NCBI RefSeq assembly: GCF_028656935.1
Contig: NZ_JAMDGZ010000012.1
Coordinates: 1-64,000 of the forward strand
Origin: Pseudomonas rubra
Lineage (GTDB): Bacteria > Pseudomonadota > Gammaproteobacteria > Pseudomonadales > Pseudomonadaceae
DNA: 64,000 bases
Direction of reading: 5' to 3'
The position numbers and the translations under genes are program-made. The notes under the pieces were generated by a model, which saw only the letters and a list, made by a program, of their open reading frames with translations, was not told the DNA's origin and ran no database searches. Positions 8,551 to 17,578 of the stretch are shown here, one piece after another (the stretch's first letter is position 1; the number at the start of each line of letters is the position of its first letter).

Positions 8551-8694
8551 GGTCGGGCCTCATCGATTCGATTGTTCTAGTTGTTGGAACCTGTCTGGAC
8601 GGCCCGGGGAGCCCCCGGAAATACCGTCAAGCAGGTGTATTGCGGCAGAGTCTGCAAAAGGTAGTGGATGAAAAGAATCGCTACAGGCAAATAC

Positions 8695-8718
8695 TTAGTT
8701 CAGGTTTTTCTGAACTAA
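8695..8718. promoter_or_regulatory. Likely GbuR operator (9-bp inverted repeat)
   Basis: TTAGTTCAG (8695-8703) and CTGAACTAA (8710-8718) are perfect inverted repeats with a 6-base spacer. They lie between the divergent gbuA and gbuR genes, the normal place for a LysR-type regulator site. The assignment to GbuR is inference. Confidence 0.65.
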
Positions 8719-8771
8719 TGCCGAGAGTGAGGTTAGACTCCGCCCATCTGTTGCCCTGCGGACCTGCTGAT

Positions 8772-9665
8772 ATGGCCTCTGCCTTGCCCGATTTGAAACT
8801 GCTGCGCATCTTCGTCAGCGTGGTGCGTCACCAGGGTTTCGCCAATGCCCAACGCGAGCTGAACCTGTCGACTTCGGCGATCAGTACCTACATGAGCCAG
8901 TTGGAGGCCGCGCTGGGCATTGTCCTGTGCCATCGTGGCCGCGGCGGGTTCAGCCTGACCAGCAAGGGTGAGTTGTTCCACCAGGAAACCTTGCGCCTGC
9001 TGGCGGAAATGGACGGATTCGAGCAGTACGCCGCCGCGCTCAAGGGCGAGCTGCGCGGGACCCTCAACCTGGGGGTGATCGACTCCACCGTCGGTGATCG
9101 GGCCTTGCCCCTGGCCGAGGCCATCGGTGCCTACAGCCAGGAGCATCCGGCGGTGCACCTGCACCTGTCGGTGTCGAGCCCTTACGAGTTGCAACTGGGC
9201 GTGCAGGACAATCGCCTGGACCTGGCCATCGGTGCCTTTTCCACACGCATGAGCGGCTTGGTCTACCAGCCGCTGTACCGCGAACAGCACTGGCTGTACT
9301 GCAGCAACCGCCACCCGCTATTCACTGAGCGGCGCATCCCCGAGCAGGTCATCACCCAGCAACGCATGGTCGGGCGCGGTTACTGGAGCCAGGCCGAGTT
9401 GGCCCGGCATGGTTTCAAGCACAGTGCGGCAACGGTGGAGAGTATGGAGGCGCAGTTGATCCTGGTGCTGTCGGGGGCCTACATCGGTTACCTGCCTGAG
9501 CACTACGCCCAGGCCTGGGCCGACAAGGGCGATCTACGGGTGCTATCGCCGGCGACGTTCGGTTATCAGGCGCCATTCTCGATGATCATTCGCCGTGGTC
9601 GCAGCCGCGAACCCCTGATTCAGACCTTCCGCGATCTGCTCAAGGCGCACCTCACTCCAGCCTGA
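8772..9665 (+). CDS. gbuR: LysR-type regulator of guanidinobutyrase
   Basis: A 297-aa LysR-family regulator. The N-terminal winged helix-turn-helix is typical (LKLLRIFVSVVRHQGFANAQ, then LNLSTSAISTYMSQLEAALG), followed by a substrate-binding effector domain. The ATG at 8772 gives the standard LysR N-terminus; an in-frame ATG at 8718 lies inside the proposed operator and is less likely. It is divergent from gbuA and should activate it in response to 4-guanidinobutyrate, as described for GbuR of P. aeruginosa. The name rests on context. Confidence 0.82.
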   Translation: MASALPDLKLLRIFVSVVRHQGFANAQRELNLSTSAISTYMSQLEAALGIVLCHRGRGGFSLTSKGELFHQETLRLLAEMDGFEQYAAALKGELRGTLNLGVIDSTVGDRALPLAEAIGAYSQEHPAVHLHLSVSSPYELQLGVQDNRLDLAIGAFSTRMSGLVYQPLYREQHWLYCSNRHPLFTERRIPEQVITQQRMVGRGYWSQAELARHGFKHSAATVESMEAQLILVLSGAYIGYLPEHYAQAWADKGDLRVLSPATFGYQAPFSMIIRRGRSREPLIQTFRDLLKAHLTPA

Positions 9666-9801
9666 ACGAAGCGGCTGTTGAAAAATTTACTTCCGGCTGC
9701 AAAAAATCCTGAAAGGAACCACCTCTGCACCGTAATTGCTCTGCTACACCTGTACTGGATTGATGAAATTTCCCATCATTTCCTTAGCAGGGATCGCCCA
9801 G

Positions 9802-11366
9802 ATGCGCATGAATTTGCCCGTCACTGAGCATGAAAGAACCTTTCCGAGCGAGCAGCGGCTGATTTCCACCACCGACCTCAACAGCCGCATCACCTATTGC
9901 AACGACGCCTTCGTCGCCATCAGCGGGTTTACCTACGAAGAATTGCTCGGTCAGCCGCACAACCTGGTGCGGCACCCGGACATGCCGCCGGCGGTGTTCG
10001 CTCATATGTGGGAAACCATCAAACAAGGCAAGCCCTGGATGGGCGTGGTGAAGAACCGTGCCAAGAACGGCGACTGCTATTGGGTCAGTGCCTACGTTAC
10101 GGCGATTTACGAGGACGGTCGCATCAGCGGCTACGAGTCGGTGCGATCGGTGCCGAGCCGCGAACAGATCCGTCGGGCCGCCAGCCTTTATGCGCGGCTA
10201 CGCCAGGGGCGCAGCCCGGTGTCGTTGGCGGCGCGGCTGGGCGCGACCCTGGAGCATGGCTGGCCATTGCTGGGCGCAGGCATCCTGTCGCTGGTCAGCT
10301 ACCTGTGGTTGCCGCAGTACGCTGCCCTGGGGGTGCTGATGGCCAGCCTGCTCAGCGCCTGGTACCTGATCGAGGCGCGGCAGAACCGGGTGATTCGCCG
10401 CACCCTGGATGAGCACCCGAAAGCCTTCACCAGCCCGCTGGTGGCCCTGACCTATAGTGACAACAGCGGCCTGCAGGGCCAGTTGGACCTGGCCATGCTC
10501 AGCGAGGAGGCGCGCCTGCAAACCGCCCTGACCCGGCTGGTGGACGCAGGGGTGGGGGTTAAGGCCCGGGCGGCGCAATCATCGGACCTGTCGGGCGCCC
10601 AGGCGCAGATGCTCGACCGCCAACGCAGCGAAACCGATCAGTCGGCCACGGCGATCGCGCAAATGGCGGCAACCATCCAGCAAGTGACGCACAACGTGCA
10701 GAGTACTGCCACGGCCGCCAGTGATGCTGATCACCTGGCCCAGCAAGGCAGTGAACTGGCGCAGCAGAGCCTGCGCGCCATGGGCAGCATGGCTGACGCG
10801 GTCAACGACATCGGCCTAGCGGTCAATGCCCTGGCCGGCCAGACCCAGTCGATCGGTAGCGTGGTCGATGTCATCACCTCGATTGCCGAGCAGACCAACC
10901 TGCTGGCGCTCAATGCCGCGATCGAAGCGGCGCGGGCGGGGGAGCGGGCAGAGGTTTTGCGGTGGTTGCCGATGAAGTGCGCTCGCTGGCCCAGCGCACC
11001 CGCACCTCCACTGAAGAGATCCACCAGATCATTGCGTCATTGCGTGCCGGTGCCGAGCGGGCGGTGTCCAGTGCCAGCAAGGGCGAGCAGATTTCGCGCG
11101 ACAGCGTTCACAGTGTCGAGGCGGTGCAGTCGGCGTTGGTGGGCATCACTCAGGCGGTCAGTCGCATCACCGGCATGAGCCAGCAGATGGCAACGGCCTC
11201 GGAAGAGCAGAGCCATGTCGCCGAGGACATCAACCAGCAGATCACCCGCATTGCCCAGTTGTGTGACCACAGTGCCGGCCAGGCCAAGCAGGGCGCCGAG
11301 ATCAGTCAGGACCTGGAGCGCATGGCCGATTACCTGTACAGCCTGGCTGAACGTTTCAACCGCTGA
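9802..11366 (+). pseudogene. aer: Aer-type energy-taxis receptor, frameshifted
   Basis: The N-terminus (ERTFPSEQRLISTTDL..., then YCNDAFVAISGFTYEELLGQPHNL) is a single PAS domain of the Aer class that binds FAD and senses redox state. Two hydrophobic segments and an MCP signalling domain follow. At about 10945-10948 (gagcgggcagagg) one base, most simply a G in the GGG run, is missing. The frame is lost in the middle of the MCP hairpin tip, after NLLALNAAIEAARAGE. The rest (VVADEVRSLAQRT... to AERFNR) continues in another frame to 11366. As read, the product would be a 458-aa protein without a working CheA/CheW-contact tip. A sequencing error in the G run is an equally simple explanation. Only one PAS domain is present, so it is Aer rather than BdlA. 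Confidence 0.82.
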
Positions 11367-11380
11367 AGCTTTTCGTCTCT

Positions 11381-11402
11381 CCCACAGGGAAGTGGGCTTT
11401 TT
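11381..11402 (+). terminator. Intrinsic terminator after aer
   Basis: CCCAC (11381-11385) pairs with GTGGG (11392-11396) and is followed by CTTTTTT. It lies 15 bases past the aer stop codon. The stem is short, so termination may be partial. Confidence 0.6.
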
Positions 11403-11444
11403 TCGGGACTGCTGTGGCACACTTTGCCCGCCCAGGAGAACCCG

Positions 11445-12044
11445 ATGTCCAGAATCCACTGCGAGCGCTGCCTGCGCCCCCAAAGCCACTGCCTCTGCCC
11501 TATGATCCCGTCCCTGGATAGCCGCACCCGTGTGCTGTTACTGCAGCACCCCAGCGAAGTGCAACATGCCCTCAATACCGCCAAGCTGGCGGCGCTTGGC
11601 TTGCGCAACGCCCAGTTGCACGTGGGCGAAGTGTTCCAGGACCTGGCGCCGCTGCTGGAGCAACCGCAGTACCGCAGTGCCTTGCTGTTCCCCGGGGATC
11701 AGGCGCAGCCGCTGGTGGCCTATGCCGATGACCGTGATGAGCGGCCTTGGCAATTGGTGGTGCCTGACGGCACCTGGCGCAAGGCAAGCAAGTTGCTGCA
11801 TTTGAATCCGTTGTTGGGCGCATTGCCGCGGGTGACCCTGGCCCAGGTGCTGCCGTCGCGCTATCGCTTGCGCAAGGCGCCGCAGCCAGGAGCGCTGTCG
11901 ACCCTGGAGGCGGTGGTGCAGGCGTTGAATGTGCTGGAGGCGCCGCAGAACTTTGATGCGCTGTTAAAACCGTTCGAGGCGCTGATCGAGGGGCAGATCG
12001 CGGCGATGGGGCGTGAGACGTACGAGCGTAATCATTTGCGTTGA
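11445..12044 (+). CDS. DTW-domain tRNA-uridine aminocarboxypropyltransferase
   Basis: A 199-aa enzyme of the TDD/DTW family (E. coli TapT/YfiP type) that adds the acp group from S-adenosylmethionine to a tRNA uridine. The DGTW motif sits at residues 108-111 within VVPDGTWRKA. Four N-terminal cysteines (6, 9, 16, 18) look like a zinc site. The ATG at 11445 has an ideal aggaga RBS; an in-frame codon at 11424 is less likely. It is a single gene between the aer terminator and a REP cluster. Confidence 0.85.
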   Translation: MSRIHCERCLRPQSHCLCPMIPSLDSRTRVLLLQHPSEVQHALNTAKLAALGLRNAQLHVGEVFQDLAPLLEQPQYRSALLFPGDQAQPLVAYADDRDERPWQLVVPDGTWRKASKLLHLNPLLGALPRVTLAQVLPSRYRLRKAPQPGALSTLEAVVQALNVLEAPQNFDALLKPFEALIEGQIAAMGRETYERNHLR

Positions 12045-12057
12045 TTTTTTAAGACTG

Positions 12058-12141
12058 CATCGCGGGGCAAGTCGGGTCGCCGCATCGCCGCTCCCACAGA
12101 GATCAGCAATAGACTGTGGGAGCGAACGCCTCAGCGTTCGC
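12058..12141. repeat. REP pair and terminal hairpin
   Basis: Two REP arms face each other (about 12058-12099 and 12114-12124, ending ctcccacag and ctgtgggag). Next to them is an 8-bp hairpin, GCGAACGC (12122-12129) and GCGTTCGC (12134-12141), which spans the stop codon of the membrane fusion gene. It is likely a shared transcript end for two convergent genes. Confidence 0.7.
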
Positions 12142-13486
12142 GCATCGCCTCGGTGCGCGCCTTGAGTACCGGCTTGAGCAGGTAATCGAGCACGCTTTTG
12201 TGCCCGGTGATGATATCCACCGTGGCGGTCATGCCCGGGATGATCAGCAGCGGCTTATTGTCCCCGCCCAGATGGTTTTTATCCGTGCGCACCTGGATCA
12301 GATAGAACGCGTTGCCCTTGTCGTCGGTGACGGTGTCGGCGCTGATCAATTCGAGTTTGGCCTTCAGCCCACCATAGATGGTGTAGTCATAAGCGCTGAA
12401 CTTGACCATCGCCGATTGGCCGGGGTGCAGGAAGGCGACATCCTGCGGACGCACCTTGGCCTCGATCAACAGGTTGTCTTCCAGCGGCACGATCTCCAGC
12501 AGGTCGCTGCCGGGCTGGACCACGCCGCCGATGGTGTTGACCTTGAGCAGCTTGATGATCCCGTGCACTGGCGAAACCACCGTGGTGCGTGTCACCCGGT
12601 CATCGATGGCGATGCTCGAGGCGGTGATTTTCGACAGATCAGTGCGCTTCTCGTTGAGCTCCTTGGCGGCCTCCGAACGAAAACCGGCTTCGGCTTCTTC
12701 GATCTTGCTCTTGATCTCGGCCACAGCGGCTTCGGCACGAGGGATCGCCAGGCTGGTGGCATTGAGCTGGCCCCGGGCTTCCACTGTGCTGCGCTTGAGG
12801 CGCAGGATCTCCACCGGTGAAATCGCCCCGGTGCCAACCAGCGGCGTGGACATGTTCAGCTCCTGCTGCAGCAGGGCCAGGGCTGAACGGTACTGCTCGA
12901 CCTTGGAGCGGAACTCGGCCAACTCCTGGGTTTTCTGCCGCAGCTGTTCATTGAAGGTCTGCTTCTCGCTGGACAGGCGCCGTTGCCGCGACTGGTACAG
13001 TGACAGCTCGTCTTCGGCTACCTGTGGTGCTTTGCTGCGTACTTCCTCGGAAAGCTGGAGCGGCCGGCCTTCGGCTTCGGCCGAGAGGCGTTCGACCTGG
13101 GCGCTGAGGGCAAAGCGGTCGGCTTCGCTCTCGCCCTTGTTGGACAGAAAACGAGTATCGTCCAGGCGCAGCAAGGTATCGCCCTTGTTCACCATCTGCC
13201 CTTCGCGCACGAAGATCTCGGTGACGATGCCGCCTTCAAGGTTCTGAATCACCTGGACCTTGCTCGACGGAATGGCCTTGCCTTCGCCCATGGTCACTTC
13301 ATCGAGCACGGCGAGTTTGGCCCAGAGCAACGCCACCAGCAGCAAGGCGGCGGCCAGCCACACGGTAATGCGCGACAGGCGCGGGGAGTCCTGCAGGGTG
13401 GCACTGGCCACGTCGGGCATGAACTCGCGCTCGGCGGTTTTGCCGAAACTCTGGAAGTAACTGCGCAGACCTTGGCTTACGGACAT
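12131..13486 (-). CDS. Type I secretion membrane fusion protein (HlyD/LapC family)
   Basis: A 451-aa periplasmic adaptor anchored by one N-terminal membrane segment (about residues 40-60, VWLAAALLLVALLWAKLAVLD). The biotinyl-lipoyl-like half (QVIQNLEGGIVTEIFVREGQ) is followed by a long coiled coil and the second half motif (VSPVHGIIKLLKVNTIGGVV). It links the inner-membrane ABC pump to the TolC-like channel. It is the last gene of a three-gene run after the ABC gene, 11 bases apart. Because the divergent neighbour is a giant RTX adhesin, that adhesin is the expected substrate. Confidence 0.9.
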   Translation of the reverse strand: MSVSQGLRSYFQSFGKTAEREFMPDVASATLQDSPRLSRITVWLAAALLLVALLWAKLAVLDEVTMGEGKAIPSSKVQVIQNLEGGIVTEIFVREGQMVNKGDTLLRLDDTRFLSNKGESEADRFALSAQVERLSAEAEGRPLQLSEEVRSKAPQVAEDELSLYQSRQRRLSSEKQTFNEQLRQKTQELAEFRSKVEQYRSALALLQQELNMSTPLVGTGAISPVEILRLKRSTVEARGQLNATSLAIPRAEAAVAEIKSKIEEAEAGFRSEAAKELNEKRTDLSKITASSIAIDDRVTRTTVVSPVHGIIKLLKVNTIGGVVQPGSDLLEIVPLEDNLLIEAKVRPQDVAFLHPGQSAMVKFSAYDYTIYGGLKAKLELISADTVTDDKGNAFYLIQVRTDKNHLGGDNKPLLIIPGMTATVDIITGHKSVLDYLLKPVLKARTEAMRER

Positions 13487-13497
13487 GGATGGACCCC

Positions 13498-15654
13498 CTA
13501 GAGCGCCGCGCCGACGCGGCCTTTGCGCAGTGCATCGATGACCGCATCCTTCGGCCCGTCGGCAACGATCTTGCCGTTGTCCAGGACCAGCAGCCGGTCG
13601 ACCAGGCTTAGCATCGAGGTGCGGTGGGTGACCAGCAACAGCGTCTTGCCCTGGATCCAGCCGTGCAGGCGCTGGCGCAGTTGGTCTTCGCTGCTGTTGT
13701 CCATGTGGCTGGTGGGTTCGTCGAGGATCATGATCGGCGGTTCGAGCAGCATGGCCCGAGCCAGCAGCACGGCCTGGCGCTGGCCGCCGGAAAGCAGCTG
13801 GCCGCGCTCGCCCACCGGCCGGTCGAAGCCCTGTGGGTGCTGCCGGGCCAGCTCGCTGACGCCCGTCAGCTCGGCGACTTCAAGCATGCGCGCGTCGCTG
13901 ACATAGCGCGCGCCCAGGGTCAGGTTGTCACGCAGGCTGCCGGCCAGCAGCGGCAGGTCGTGAGCAACGTAGCCCAACTGATGGCGCAGGTCGGCGATGT
14001 CGAGCTGACGCAGGTCGAGGTTGTCGAGCAGGATCTGCCCTTCGTCCGGGGTATAGAAGCCCATCAGCAAGCGCGCCAGGGTGCTTTTGCCGGAGCCGCT
14101 GCGGCCGATGATGCCGATGCGTTCGCCCGGTTTGACGCTGAAACTGATGTCGTTGAGGGCTGAAGCGTTTTGCCCCTGGTAGCGAAAGCTGACGTGGCTG
14201 ACGTCCAGGGCGCCCTGCAGTTGGGTGCGTTCCAGTGGTTGCTGACCGGCCTGGCGCTCCTGCGGCAGGGCCATCAGGGCGTCGGTGCTGCGCATGGTCA
14301 ATTGTGCTTGCTGGTAGCGGGTGATCAGCCCGGCGATCTGCCCGAGCGGCGCCAGTACCCGGCTGCCAAGCATGTAGCTGGCGACTAGGGCGCCGACACT
14401 GAGGTTGCCGGCAATGATGCTGTACACCCCGGCGACGATGGTGGCCATGCCGCAGAATTGCTGGATGAACAGGGTGCCGTTGGTGGCCACGGCCGACAGG
14501 TTGCGGGCATGGGCGTCGAGACGGGTGAGGGCGCCGTGGGTGCTTTCCCACTGGTACTGGCGCTCGCTTTCAGCACTGCAGGCCTTGAGGGTTTCCAGGC
14601 CACCGAGGGTTTCGATCAGCAGCGCCTGACGCACTGCGCCCAGGGCCAGGCTTCTTTGCACGGTGTCGCGCAGGCGAATCTGGATGAACAAGGCAAAGAT
14701 GATGGTCAGTGGAAAGGCGATCAGCGGGATGATCACCAGCCAACCGCCGAGCAGGCCAATGACCGCCAGCATCAGCACCACAAAGGGTAGGTCAATGATG
14801 CTGGTCAGCGTCACGGCGGTAAGAAACTCGCGCAGCCCCTGGAAGTCATGAATGCTCTGAGCGAATCCGCCGACGGTGGCGGGTCGGGCTTTCATCGACA
14901 TGCCGGTGATGCGTTCAAACAAGGTGGCGGAGAGAATCAGGTCGGTTTTTTTCCCGGCCTGGTCGAGCAGGTGGGCGCGGACCACGCGCAGGGTCAACTC
15001 GAAAAAAGTGCCAACCAGCAGGCCGGCGCTCAGCACCCACAGGGTCGAGGTGGCCTGGTTGGGCACCACACGGTCGTAGGTCTGCATGACGAACAAGGGC
15101 ACCATCAGCCCCAGCAGGTTAATAAGCAGGCTGGCGAGAATGGCGTCGCTGTACAGCCAGCGAGAGAGTTTCAGGGTGTCGCGAAACCAGGCATTGACCC
15201 GCGGCATCAAGGGCGCGCGCAGGTCTTCGAGTTCGTGGCGAGGGCGGGCGAACAGCGCTTCACCGGCGTAGGCATCGAGCAACTCTTCGCGGCTGACCCA
15301 CTGTTCGCCGCCTTCGGCTTCACACGGCAGGATCAGCGCCCGACCGTCGTCACCCCAGCGGCGCAGCACCGCGCAGCGCCCGTCCTTGAACAGCAACAGC
15401 ACGGGCAGGTTGAGCGCCGAGAGCGCGCCCAGTTCGCGCCGCAGTACCCGCGCCTGCAAGCCTGCCCGGGCTGCTGCACGGGGCAGCAGCTCATGGCTCA
15501 GGCGTTGATTGGGCAGGGGCAGGCCGGCACTCAGGCCGGCGCGGCTGACCGTGCAACCATGCAGCTTGCAGAGGATCAGCAAACCATCGAGTAACGGGTC
15601 ATCGAAACTCTGGCGCGGATCGGCCGCCGAGCTCGCAGGTTGCATGCTGGTCAC
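13498..15654 (-). CDS. Type I secretion ABC transporter (LapB family)
   Basis: A 718-aa ABC exporter. Residues 1-130 are a degenerate C39 peptidase-like domain without a proper catalytic cysteine motif, typical of RTX/adhesin exporters that do not cleave their substrate. The membrane domain (about 165-450) has roughly six helices. The nucleotide-binding domain carries Walker A GRSGSGKST, signature LLSGGQRQ and Walker B IMILDEPTS. The GTG at 15654 is chosen because AGGAG lies 9 bases before it; an ATG at 15645 is the alternative. It lies 30 bases after the TolC-like gene. Confidence 0.9.
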   Translation of the reverse strand: MTSMQPASSAADPRQSFDDPLLDGLLILCKLHGCTVSRAGLSAGLPLPNQRLSHELLPRAAARAGLQARVLRRELGALSALNLPVLLLFKDGRCAVLRRWGDDGRALILPCEAEGGEQWVSREELLDAYAGEALFARPRHELEDLRAPLMPRVNAWFRDTLKLSRWLYSDAILASLLINLLGLMVPLFVMQTYDRVVPNQATSTLWVLSAGLLVGTFFELTLRVVRAHLLDQAGKKTDLILSATLFERITGMSMKARPATVGGFAQSIHDFQGLREFLTAVTLTSIIDLPFVVLMLAVIGLLGGWLVIIPLIAFPLTIIFALFIQIRLRDTVQRSLALGAVRQALLIETLGGLETLKACSAESERQYQWESTHGALTRLDAHARNLSAVATNGTLFIQQFCGMATIVAGVYSIIAGNLSVGALVASYMLGSRVLAPLGQIAGLITRYQQAQLTMRSTDALMALPQERQAGQQPLERTQLQGALDVSHVSFRYQGQNASALNDISFSVKPGERIGIIGRSGSGKSTLARLLMGFYTPDEGQILLDNLDLRQLDIADLRHQLGYVAHDLPLLAGSLRDNLTLGARYVSDARMLEVAELTGVSELARQHPQGFDRPVGERGQLLSGGQRQAVLLARAMLLEPPIMILDEPTSHMDNSSEDQLRQRLHGWIQGKTLLLVTHRTSMLSLVDRLLVLDNGKIVADGPKDAVIDALRKGRVGAAL

Positions 15655-15684
15655 AGTCGCCTACTCCTGCAGCGGGGGAGGGGG

Positions 15685-17058
15685 TTAGCGCATATCGGGC
15701 AAGCGCGCCTCGCTCTTCACTTCGCTCTTGGCGATCGCCTCCGGCGGCAGCGAGATGCGCTGCTTGCTCAGCAGCTCACCCATGTTGGCCAGGACCCGGT
15801 ACATGGAGAACTCTTCGGTGTAGCGCACCTCGGTGTAGCGGCGGTTGGCGTTGTACAGCTCGTTCTCACTGTCGAGCAGGTCGAGCAGGGTCCGTTGGCC
15901 GAGGCCGAACTGATCCTGGTAGGCCGCACGTACGCGGGTGGTGGTCTCGGCGTACTCGCGTGCCGCTGGCAATTGCACGCGGGCGTTGTTCATTGCGTTC
16001 CACGACAACGCCAGGTTCTCGTTGAGAGTGCGCAGGGCGTTGTTGCGGATGTCCATGGCCTGGTTGATCTTGTGCGCATCGGACTGCAGGCGGGCCTTGT
16101 CGCTGCCGCCGCGGAACAGGTTGTAGCTGAGCTCGACGCCAGCTTGCCAGTCGTTGTTGTCGTGGCCGACCTGGCCTGCGGTGTTGTTGTTGGCACCGGT
16201 GGCCAGCACGGCGTCCAGGCGTGGGTAGAACGGCGACTTGGCCACTTCGTATTGCTGCTCGGCGGCGTTGACGTCGGCCTGGGCCGATTTCAGGTAGGGG
16301 TTGTTGTCGAGCATGCCCTGGCGCGCAGCGCCCAGGTCTCCGGGTACTTCACCCTTGATGGTGGTCGGGGTTTCCAGCTCATCGGCCTGGCGGCCAACGA
16401 CGCTGTAGAAGTTAGCCTCGGCATCGGCCAGGTCGACTTCGGCGGTGTACAGGTTGTTCTCCGCCAGGGCGCGACGGGCAGTCGACTGATCACGGTCGGC
16501 GTTGCTGCCAACCCCGCGCTCGCTGCGCAGGCCGATCTGGTCGTTGACCCGCAGGTGCGCTTGCAGGTTGTTCTTGGCCAGGGTTACCAGTTCACGACGC
16601 TTGAGTACCTCAAGGTAGACCTCGACGGTGCGCAGGGCGATGGACTCGGCGGTGGCCTGGGTGTAGTAGGCCCGGGAATTGACCACGGCCTCGGTGCGCC
16701 CGACTTCGTTGGGGGTATTGAAACCATCGAAGAGCATCTGCCGCAGGCGCAGGTCGGATTGGGTGTAGCTCAGCGTCTCTTTATTATGGTTGCGGCTGCC
16801 ATCGGCGTTGAAGCCGCGGGTGTTGGTGTTGTCGGAGCGTTGCCGGCCGTAGCCGGCCACCAGGTCGACGGTCGGGAAGTAGCCCCCTCTGGCGAACTTC
16901 ACGTCTTCATCGGCAGACAACCGGCTGTTTCTGCTGGCATTGATTTCCGGGTGTTGGTCCACGGCGCTTTGCACAGCCTCATTAAGTGACATCGCCTGGG
17001 CATTGGTACATGCCATGGCCAACAGAATTGCGCTGGTGATGGGGGTCAAAACGCGCAT
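15685..17058 (-). CDS. TolC-family outer-membrane channel (LapE/agglutination protein)
   Basis: A 457-aa outer-membrane efflux protein with a signal peptide (MRVLTPITSAILLAMACTNAQA) and the two OEP repeats of the TolC fold (LNEAVQSAVDQHPEINASR near the start; LSYNLFRGGSDKARLQ in the second half). The ATG at 17058 has GGGAGAAG upstream; the frame extends to 17103 without a plausible start. It heads the T1SS operon and is divergent from the adhesin gene. As I recall, P. putida KT2440 keeps an agglutination protein of this type at the syntenic position. Confidence 0.88.
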   Translation of the reverse strand: MRVLTPITSAILLAMACTNAQAMSLNEAVQSAVDQHPEINASRNSRLSADEDVKFARGGYFPTVDLVAGYGRQRSDNTNTRGFNADGSRNHNKETLSYTQSDLRLRQMLFDGFNTPNEVGRTEAVVNSRAYYTQATAESIALRTVEVYLEVLKRRELVTLAKNNLQAHLRVNDQIGLRSERGVGSNADRDQSTARRALAENNLYTAEVDLADAEANFYSVVGRQADELETPTTIKGEVPGDLGAARQGMLDNNPYLKSAQADVNAAEQQYEVAKSPFYPRLDAVLATGANNNTAGQVGHDNNDWQAGVELSYNLFRGGSDKARLQSDAHKINQAMDIRNNALRTLNENLALSWNAMNNARVQLPAAREYAETTTRVRAAYQDQFGLGQRTLLDLLDSENELYNANRRYTEVRYTEEFSMYRVLANMGELLSKQRISLPPEAIAKSEVKSEARLPDMR

Positions 17059-17578
17059 GGGGTACTTCTCCCTGAATTCTAATAATGGTCCTGCGATCGT
17101 CAAAAAAGTGACGAAAATTTGAGTGCAAACCGTATCAGGCTTGTAACAACAGAGCTAAGAACATTTACGCGCGCAGCTAAGAAGATTTTCTCATAAGGCT
17201 TATGCGAAAAAAAACTTATGAGGTCTAACAAATCCGCGACATTGTTCATATCAGGCGGCCCATGGAATCAGCGCTAGGGTGCATTTTTTCGGGCGTCAGA
17301 GAAAGTTCCCGTGTTTTGCAGCATTGGGCATGGATGTAGCGGAGGGGATGGAGGCGGGGCGAAGTTTGGCGACAAAATATTGGCACTTGTCACCTGGTCA
17401 CTTCGCTCAATCACTTTCACCGCAGCACTGGCAGGCGAACTCTTTGATTTCATTGAAATCATAGCGCCAGACCAGGCTGTTTCAGCGCCGGCCTGGGGGT
17501 ACTCCCGCCGGGGTGGCCACGCGATAGTTCAGCGCACGTTTGCTGCAATCAACCGATTTGCAGTGGAGGAGTGCGCTC
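17059..17578. promoter_or_regulatory. Divergent regulatory region, T1SS versus adhesin
   Basis: About 520 bases separate the two divergent starts, AT-rich on the T1SS side. Inverted repeats seen: CTCATAAG (17190-17197) with CTTATGAG (17215-17222), spacer 17; and TGATTTC (17445-17451) with GAAATCA (17455-17461), spacer 3. Neither matches a regulator site I recognise with confidence. No convincing gene is present; short open frames here overlap each other on both strands and lack good starts. Confidence 0.5.

Noticed and set aside
9802..11366. BdlA (biofilm dispersion) as identity of the PAS-MCP gene
   Set aside because: BdlA lies next to gbuR in P. aeruginosa as I recall, but it has two PAS domains and no membrane segments. 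Here a single PAS domain with the Aer-type start and hydrophobic segments is seen.
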